This document shows positions 41,902 through 51,200 of a stretch of DNA of 64,000 nucleotides, one piece after another. Below the pieces are notes generated by a model. That model saw nothing but the letters and a program-made list of their open reading frames with translations. It was not told where the DNA came from and ran no database searches. The stretch covers positions 371,046-435,045 of the forward strand of contig CAUYUJ010018538.1 in NCBI GenBank assembly GCA_963575745.1, in the 5' to 3' direction. The DNA is from Prorocentrum cordatum (Eukaryota; Sar; Dinophyceae; Prorocentrales; Prorocentraceae). Numbering within the stretch: the first letter of the stretch is position 1; each line of letters opens with the position of its first letter. The position numbers and the translations under genes were made by a program.

Positions 41902-42267
41902 GACAAGTAGGCGGACCAGGGTCCGTCCGCGAGGCGCACTGCGGTGCGACAACTCGCAAAACACTATTTGCGGCGGTGCAGCCTTTAGATACGAGGGCGG
42001 GCAACAAAAAAACCCCTCCCCCGGCGCAGTGCGACAGACGCTACAGACGGCGGACAGACGGTGATGATCTCACCTGTCAGACCGCGTAAAGAAAGAGGCC
42101 CCAACAAGAAAGGCGACGTGCTGACACGTGGCTAGGCGGCTTGGCAGACCGCCAGTTGGGCGCTTGGCCGCTAAGCGGCGCGCAGTGACGGGGCACCCCC
42201 CGCCCCCACGCCCTGACACCGTGGACGCGGAGCCACGCGTACACACGGGCAGGCAGAAAGGAGGAGA

Positions 42268-45200
42268 TTAGCGCGGGGCACCAGGTGGAGCGCCGCGGAA
42301 CGATGACAGCATAGCTTGGATGGTGAGTGACGGCACGGCACCATCGGGCGAGGGCGTGAGCAGCTCGGCGAAGGCTCGCCCGGCGCTGTGGAGGCGCTGG
42401 AGTAGAGGGCCTTGGCGAGCTTGGGCGGCGGCGAGGTCCGCGGCGAGAGCAACGCACCTCTGCTGGAGAGCAGCCATAGCCTGGGACAGCTCGGTTTCGC
42501 GGTCGGTGAGGGGTGGCTGCTCAGTGCCAGCGGCCGAGGGCCTCGAGACAGAGGCGAGGTCCTCGGTACGCCTGTCCAGATGGTGGACTAGCGTAGTGCG
42601 GCACCCTGTACGCTGTCGTCCGTCACCCTTGAAAGGTGACTGGAGGGGAACACGCGACCCCAGGGCTGGAGCCGCTAGGGCCACGCCCCGAGAGGTCGGG
42701 AGAGCCGCATCCTCTCGCTCAGCAACGATGGAAGCGTGGACGGGGCGCGAGGGCCTGTCTGGTTCAGTGCCCTGCGGGGGGGCTGAAGCCGCCCCCGCGG
42801 GCTGCCGCTGGTGGGGGGGCGGAGTGGTTTGCGCGGTGGGACCAATCATGATGCCGTGCAAGGGCTCTGAGGTCGGCCGCGTAGAAGGGTGGCGTCTCGG
42901 TAGGGCGGCATGGTCGGCAGCGTGGGGTGTCGGCGGTGCGTCGTCTATGCCACTCAGTCCGCGGGGGTCACCCAGGTCGTCGTCGGCGTCTTGGCGGTGG
43001 CCGATATCATCGTATGGGGGCGATGTCGCTCTCGGGGACGGAGTCGCGGTAGGCGTCGAGAGGTTGCCCGACGGGGCAGGGTTTTCGCTGACTGGTCCGT
43101 CGTCCAAAGCGTCCGATCCCCCACCGAAGCTGAACAGGTCGTCCTCCTGTTCGTCAGCGTCTTGAAGGTGAGCGGCGTTGTCATGTGGGTGCGATGCCGC
43201 TCTCAGTGGCGGAGTCGAGGGCGACGTGCGGGTGCCCGACGGGGCAAGGTTGGCGCTGGCTGGCCCGTCGCCTAGGAAGTCAAGGCCCCCGCCAAAGCCG
43301 AACGGGTCGTCCTCCTGTTCGTCGAATATCGCCCGTTGGGCCTCGGCCCAGAGCTCGTCCGGGTTCTGTGGGATGTCTGGTCCAGCCGCGGGTGGTGCCT
43401 GGTCAGACAGCAGGGGGTTTGGTTCCATTTTGTTGAGTTCCGCAGCTGTAAACCCAGCCCTGCGGTGTGGGAGGGGGAGTGTGCGGTGTCTACGCTCGTA
43501 GATGGCGACAGCGACTCCATGAAGCACGGTCGCTTGGCGATGTCGTGTTTTGGCAGCTTCGACAATGTCGTCTGGAAGGTTATGAGTACGTGCCGCCGTT
43601 GTGGCGAGGGCGTCAGCCTGACGATTGAACTCCTCCGCGATGGGCCCGATGAGCCCGAGGTCGATGCCCATGTCTCCCAGGTGGCTTGCGATTTTCTCGA
43701 CGCGGAACATGTTGGGCTTGGCCATGACGCATCGGTGGATCTTTTCCCAGAGCTCCACGTGCGTGCCCTGCGGTGGTGAGTGTCCGTCGATGATACTTTG
43801 GAACCCATCGACCACCGCCTGGTTGTCCACGAAAACGTGTACGGGCCGTTCAGCACATGCCGTGAGGTGGACAATGGCGAGGGTCTCCGCAAGCTGTGCG
43901 TTCTGCGTAATGCCGTGAACGCGTGCACTGTAGTTCATGCGGTGGTCGATGCCGTAGTAGACGCCGTAGCCCGCTCGTGCTAGCAATGGGATGGCTTGGT
44001 TGGTGCATGCACCGTCCGTGGCAGCGTAGACCCATGTCCAACCAGTGTCGTGGTCAAGGTAGGTGGTGTAGGAGTCCTGGGCTGAAGCCGCAGGATCTCC
44101 CTCAGGTGGGGGCCGCGGTATGGGCTGAGGTAGCGGGTCCCTCGCGAGGTCGGCCTGCAGGTCGAGGAGGGCTGGGTCTTCATCGAAGAGCCCGCAGTGT
44201 CTTGTGTGCGGCGGAAGACGGGCCCACTGCTCGTCACTGATGAGGGTGGTGAGAGGGAGTCTTTCTCGGGCCCAGCACTTGCAGTCGCGGACAGTGTGCT
44301 CCTGAGTTTCCTCTTCCTCGTCGCAGTAACGGCAGATGGGGCTGGGGTCAGCAGACGTGTTTGATCGGGATCGTCGCTGTTGGGTGTGGTCCCCGCCCGA
44401 CAGGTAGTTCAGGAGGAGCGCCAGCTGCCAGGCATTGCATTTGGCTGCTCCTTTCGTTCGGGCGAGCCACGTGCTGGCGAAGAGGTCGAGGCCCTGTCTG
44501 ACAGAGGCAAGGTATCCAAGGTCGTGACGCCGTGGCTTGATCCTCCTCAGAAAGGCTCTGCGTTGTGAGGCCCGCAGCATGTGAAGGAAGGCGTTTTGGG
44601 GTAAGTTCAGCCAACTGATCTGGCAGCCCCAGTCGTCGTACATGATGCCAAATGTGGGCCAGGTCCAACGGAGCTGCTGGAGCGACTGGACAAGTCGTCC
44701 GACAGGTCCTCCACCAAACAGGGTCTGAACGTGGTGTTGGAGATCCCTGACGAGACCGCAGAGTGTAGCGTCGCGATTAACCTGTCGCCGCAGACACAGG
44801 AAAACTTCACGCTGCGTGATGGCGTCAATCTCCAGGGCGTGTCCTGGGACGCACACGGCCATGAGAGTCCAAAACTCGACCCACTTGTTTCCCTTGGGGC
44901 GGATAGCCGCCTTAAGGGCATGGTTGTAGGCAGTTTTGACGGGGCCTGATGGGGCTTGAATGTCGGTGCCCGTGGTACAGACGCTGGCAGCAAGGGAACG
45001 GGCGTGCCGCGCCTTAATAAGCATCGGCGATGGGAGCTTGCCAATGCGCGGCAGGCGACTAGTCGCCCTCCGAACACGGGCGTCAGCGGTGGCCGTGAGG
45101 TTAAGCGCGGCTGGAGCCGGCGCTGCCTCGGCGTTGATGTAACTCCCGACGAGCTTGAAGGAGTCGACCACGCGTAAGGGCCGTTCCGCCAGAGTGAGCT

Positions 45201-48200
45201 GGGTAACGGCGGCGTGAAGCTCGTCGGTGAGCGCCCACCCCGCCACTTTGCCAGGGTGAATGCGTTGACCTGAAAATCGATCAAACTTGGCGGTTTCATC
45301 AAGAGATTTCTGCAACTCAGGCGCGGTGTGAGTAGTGGAGTTGCTGTCGTCAACAAAGGTAGTGCTGAGTGATCGCGGAACGTATCGATGCTGTCTCTTG
45401 GTCCACACACACATGAGCAGCTTAATGTCGTCCAGGGACCAAGAGCTTCCCTGGAGGTGACCGTTGGTCCTGGCCAATTCCTTAGAGTACGCTCCGTTCA
45501 TGCGGATGTAGCGTTTGTGGCGACTGTAGAAGTTTCTGCGGACAGTAACGATGTCTTGGGGGCACCCCGCGTGAAGCGCAAGGTTAAGGCAGATGTCCGT
45601 GATGAGGTAGTCGAAACACTTCTGTCGGTCAAGGGCAGCCCCAGCTAAGGGAAGGAGTAAGGCCCTGGCGTGTTCGATGCGCAGGGCAAGAGAGGTGCTG
45701 ACGTCCCCAATGGTAGCTTTGGGGACAGCGCCAAAGCTCGTGGCGTGGGTCCATCCTTTCCGCCAGTCCGTGAGGCTGCGGTAAGCTGGCGCTTCCCACG
45801 CATACATCCAAACGGAAAGCACCGAGAGAAGTCGTTGGTCCGTTGGGAGTTCGCCTCGGCCTTTTCGGAGGCACGGGTTTGGCACATGAAGGAGGGGTTC
45901 TGGGATGGTGCCAGTGCGTTGCATAGCGCGTAAGACGCTGGCGAAGAGGCGAAGGATGTCGTCGGGTAACTCCTTAGCCTCCTTAGTAGTCCAGCCGTCC
46001 AGTCCCCCCGCACGGCGCGGTGAACGGGTGCGAATAAAGTGGATGAGTTGGTCGTCGGTGAGGTGGAAAGGGGTAGCTGGTGATGGCGTAGGCAGCTCTT
46101 GTCGGTACTCGTCGTAGAAGTCAGCCCACGTCGGCATGGCTTCGGCGTCATGTCCTGCACGGGCGCGGTACCTGCCCAAGATGGGCTCCCAGGTGTCGAC
46201 CATGAGCTTAAGCATGTCTTTGGTATTAGCAACAATGGCGTTGGCAGGGAGAATGTCGGGGACTTGTGCAGGTGGTGGTTCACAAGTGTGGTCTTCGTCG
46301 TTGTCCGTGTCGGGCGAACTACCGTCGCTGGGGCTGAAGCCGCCAGCTTCGGTGTCAGCGTCGCTATCGTCCGTGCTAGCTTTGTCAGGTTTGAAGGCGT
46401 TGGTGTCGCAGTGGAGTTGCGTATCGTCAGGTGTGGTAGGCGTGCGGAGATACGCCGTGGGCGAGCTGTCAGCAGCCCGTGCGTATATGGCCGCCTTTCG
46501 CCCGCTTGGCTCGCGGACGCCCTCAGCCCATATCTTGATGCGTTCAGCTTTGGCACGGTTCGCACGTCGCGCCAGCTCTAAGTCGAGGTTTTGGATCAAA
46601 CCGTCAAGGTGCTCTCCGTGAGGTGCTGGCTCGTCGGGGGTCCAGGCCTCGGGGAAGTCAAGGAGAACCGTGGGGCGCAGCTTGTGACATAGGAGGCGGG
46701 CCGCGGTCCACGTGCAGTCGATGCGCTGCGCTAGGTACGGCGGGATGGCACGGCAGTCTAAATGATGGTGCTGTCCGATGAAGCGAAGCTCACAGAGTTG
46801 CCGATGGAGCTTGCGCAGTCGGTTCATGTGTATCGTGGAAGCTCCGTAGGTGGGGAAGGCGCGGGGGACAACTGGTCGCTCCTCGAACATGGGCGTGAGC
46901 CCGTGCATGGTGGGGGGCTTCTTTTTTGGGTGGTCGGGCGGTGGAGGTGGCAGGTCGCGCAGACGGGTGAGATGGTACTCATGACTGGCCTCGTTAGCCA
47001 GGGCGAACATGCGTTCCACGTCGTCGCGTGTGTCGGCCTGCTCCATGCGGTCCTGATATCGCCCAGCGATGAGGGTCCCTAATGCCTGCAGTTCGTGACC
47101 CTCGTGAGCTCCATCGTTGGGAGGGTAGGGCGTGGGGGCGAGAAGGCGTCGGGCCGTATGGTCGAGGCGACTGAGGTCAAGCGTGACCTGCAGGCCAACA
47201 TGGGACTTCGCTGGCAAGTCGCGCAGATAGCAGAAGTCGGTGACAAGGGATCGCGCCGCTTGGTTGGCAATGATATAATCGATGCGCGAAGTGCGGGGGC
47301 ACTTGGTGACGCGGTCCCAGTCAGGGATATTGCCGTATGTGTGCATGGTGTGGTCTGGTGTGCCCTCAGCGACGTTAAACCATCCGTGCTGCATCATGTG
47401 CAGCAGGTGTGGATTGTCGTCGATGTTCGTGTTGGCGTCCATGCAGATGAAATACGGGGCTGAGCCGACCCTAGCGGCGGCGCAGTCAGCGAGCCGAAAA
47501 AGATCTGCGCTGTCTCCTCCAGCAATCCCGTAGAGGCTCGCTATGTAGATCCCAGCGGGCCCGTGGTTGTTTCGTCGCCGCCTGCGGCGGTGCTGAGTGC
47601 AGAGCGGGAGAAAGGCCTCGTGCCATCTTTTCTTGGCCTTGAGGGCGACGATACAGGGCGCAGTGTCGTCGACAGTGGAGTCGACAATGGCATCCTTAGA
47701 GAGGATGGCGACCCCTCCCGAGGCGCCAGTGTTGCCCACGACGGTGTGGTCTGTGCCGCCGTGGGCAGCTCTGCGCTGGGCTCGCGCCAGATCCAGGTCA
47801 GGTCCAAGACTGGCGTGGTATCCCCCGTGGTGTGGATTGGCGGCGCTGGTAGCGATGGCTTGTCTGGTCGGCTTGGCATGTCGGGTCTCCTGCAGTGCTA
47901 TGACTGCGGCGTTGTGGTCGACACCAAGAGCGGTGATGGTTGGCCAGTTCGCTGAGAGACTGGTGATGTTTAGGCTGACGAGGTGTATGGAGCGACCTGG
48001 CCCGTCTCCATCGGTGGAGCTGGGGTTTGCACGCCCCGCACGGTGTAGGTCAGCCTGACCCTCGCCCAGGTAGAAGGCTTGGCCACAGTAGGAGCTCATG
48101 GCGTTCCTATGGATTAGCTTGACCGGGGCTGAAGCCGCCGTCAGGCCAGAAGTATAGGCGAGACATGGTCGGCACTGCGCCAGGGGGGGTTCATAAACGT

Positions 48201-51200
48201 CAGTAAAACTGTCTCGAAAAATCCTCCTCACTCCTGTACCATAGGGGACGAGGGGAGGAGAGGTGAGACGGCAGCAGAGGGAGAGGGAGGCGACTCCTCG
48301 ATCCGTCCTGCCGAACACAAAAGCAAAAGCGAACCAGCGGCGGCGGCTAGGCGCGGCAGCGGCACAACGCACGCGCATATACTGCGCACGCGACACCGCT
48401 GGTCCGTCCTGCGGTGGCGCGCCCGCCCCGTCAGTATCTTGATGAGCAGCATCTGGTGGAACAGCTCGAGCAGCGCGGTCGGTGGCCTGGCGCTGGGCCT
48501 CGTCCATGCCCGCTGCCGTGAGGCCCGCGTTGCGGACAGGGCTGATTCCCCGCGGGGCCGCCGCTGCCGCGGCAGCGGCTGAGGTGGCGGGGGCTCCGCC
48601 CCGACTCTGAGGTGAGAGCGGTGAGCCACCGCCGAAACCCGCCGCAAGGTCCTTGACACGGTACTTGTTCTTGAACGGGTCGAAGGTCGGCGCCTCGTCG
48701 ATGGGGACGATCACGCGGGTGGGCAGCGGCGGCTCGTGGTCCGTGGACGGCGTCGGCTCGAGGTCGACCTGGCCAGGTTCGATGACGCTGGCACCGAAGC
48801 GTGGCACCACTTCGGGGGCTCGGCCATCAGCCTGAGTCTCGCGAGGCGGCGAGCTCGTGGAGCTCCCTGGGGCCTTGCGTGAGCTGTGGCGGCTGCAGGA
48901 CCTGCTGCGCGGGACGCGCCCGCCCGTGTGGCGGTCGCGTGGCGAGGTCGCCTGGGCATTAGCGCGCTCGGAATCCGCCCTGCTCGGGGATCGGATCGGC
49001 GCCGCGCAGGGTGATGGGCTGGGCTGGCGGGAGGCGCTTGTGCCGCCCTCCGCCGTGGCTGTGGCCTGGTCAGGGTCGACAGCGTCGGGGCGGGGGCTGA
49101 CGTGGTGGGCGCTTCCCTCGCTGTGCCGCGGGGAGGCGCTGTGATGCGCCTGGGTGTACGTGAGGACGAGCGGGACAAGCGGCTGCCTCTCCCGCTCAGG
49201 TGGGGCAGGTTTTGCCTGGGCAGGGCGCAGCGCTGCAGCCACGTTTGGCGGGGGCGTGTGCTGGCGCGGTTGCCAAGCACGCACGTTCGCATCACGCCAT
49301 CCTTCAGGGCGCCCTGTCCTGCCACGGTTTGTTGCAGCCCCCTGGGCTGAAGCCGCAGGGGTTATCACTGCGGGCTGGTTGCTGGAGGTGCCATCATGTC
49401 GGCCTGAGTAATGGCCCCAGGCGCGCGTGGACCCTGGCACGGGCGAGGTGGCCCGTGGGGGGGCCTGCACGAGTGCACGCGGGTAGCCGATGACCGCTGG
49501 GTGTACCCTGGCGTGGGGGGCGTGGCCGTAGCTGGAGGCGGCTGCTCCAGCCGCCGCGGGCCTGGCGCCAATGGGGCCACGGTAATAGGCGGCAACCCCG
49601 CCGTAGGCCGTGCTGCCGCCTGTCGGGACTCGCGCGGGAGAGCGGTAGCGTGGCGTGCTCGGCTGTCCTGCGTCGCGTTGGTCGCGCTGCTGAATGCGCT
49701 GCTGGTGCTGTTGATATCGCTGCTGGTCGGCTCTCGAGAGGGGGCGGGTGTCGGGGAGGATGGTGGGCACGTCGGGCCGCTGCCAGCCCCGATAGACGTG
49801 CTCGAAGGCGTGGTCTGGGTAGGTCTCCCCTACGGGTGAGTATCGCCGCACATGCTCCATGTAGTCGATGTTCTGCGGCTCGGAGATCGCCGTGATGTTT
49901 ACAGCTCGCTGGTGCGCTGGTCCATAGAGGCAGAAACTACCACGGTTGCTGCGGTCGTGGTTTAGCTCGGCTTCGGTCGTGGCACGGCTCACCATGGCGT
50001 CGCAGAGTCGCATGTCATAGTCGAGAGCTTGAGGCCCAGGACCACCCTCGGCGTCCCAGTACAGTACCACATCTCGCCAGCGGGTGCGGGTAGTGTGGAT
50101 GCGCTCGGCGATCGACTCGCAGACGGTCCTGACCGTGACACGGTCCCTGTACATGTTGGTGATGGCTAGGGAGTAGGGTCGGCGGACCGTCTTGTTGAAG
50201 GTGAATTCCTCCTTGAGGGCCTGGTGGGGGCCGAAGAGCACGTAGCCTTCCCTCCAGAGAGGTTGGTCGGGGGACGGTTCTTCGGGCATCCCCGTTCCTG
50301 TGAACCCAGGTGGCCGCCTCGTGCCGTCAGGCAGTCCCTGCCTGGGGACGCGCCGCGGCCTCGGTGGGAAGTACCATTGACCCTGGTAACCTGCTTGGCC
50401 TGGTTGTGGAGGTTCCCCCCCGGGGCCTGAAGGCGCTCGGGGGGGTTCCTTGAGGTCGTGGTGGGCTGGCGCGTTGCCGTATTGGCGGGCAAGGATGTGC
50501 GGCGGCATCCCTGTGGCACGGACGTCGAGCAGGCTGTGTGGACTGGGGGGATGGGGGCACCTGCTGGACAGGCAGCATGTGTCGGAGTCCCTGTTGTCGG
50601 TGCTGTATGCACACGTCCAACTGTTGCAAGAGTAGTCCGTGGACCAGTCCATAAGTGTACGCAGTCCGCTGCGGGCACAGTCTGGGCACGTTGGTTGGCC
50701 CGAGGTGCCGAGCTGCGTGTTGCGGCGAGCCGCACAGTACTGACAGCATTGGAATCGACACTGTAGGCAAGACCAGCGTCCTGGTAGAGGCGGGAGCGCA
50801 TGCTCGTTTGTGCCTGGGTCGTCTGGGTGGGGTCGAGGGCGATCCCACAAGGGCCAGACGTCAGCAAACCAGGATTGGCCTGTAGTGCGGACAACCTCGG
50901 CGGGGAGGCGAGCGTCCTCGGCATGGCACTCGATCCACTGGGGCCCCATGTCCGCTGGTACCATGACCGTGCGCCAGGTGTCGTCCGCTTTGACGTGGAC
51001 TTGGGTCGGTGCCCAGAGCTTAGTAGTGGTGTCGCCGTGGTCGTGGTGGAGGATGACCCAGCCGTCCCGCCCCGCCACCGCAGGGTTAATGACGCGATGG
51101 CCCATGACTGTCGTCCCCCACGGTAAGTAGGCGCCGTCGTGGTGATCACCAGGGTCAAGCCAGACCTCGATGCCAGGGGCATTGACACGGGCCCGCACAT

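Noticed and set aside
47000-47500. A sixteenth hairpin in the one long gap (46353-48120)
   Set aside because: Candidates such as GACTGAGGTC at about 47168 lack the bulged C and the outer stem.
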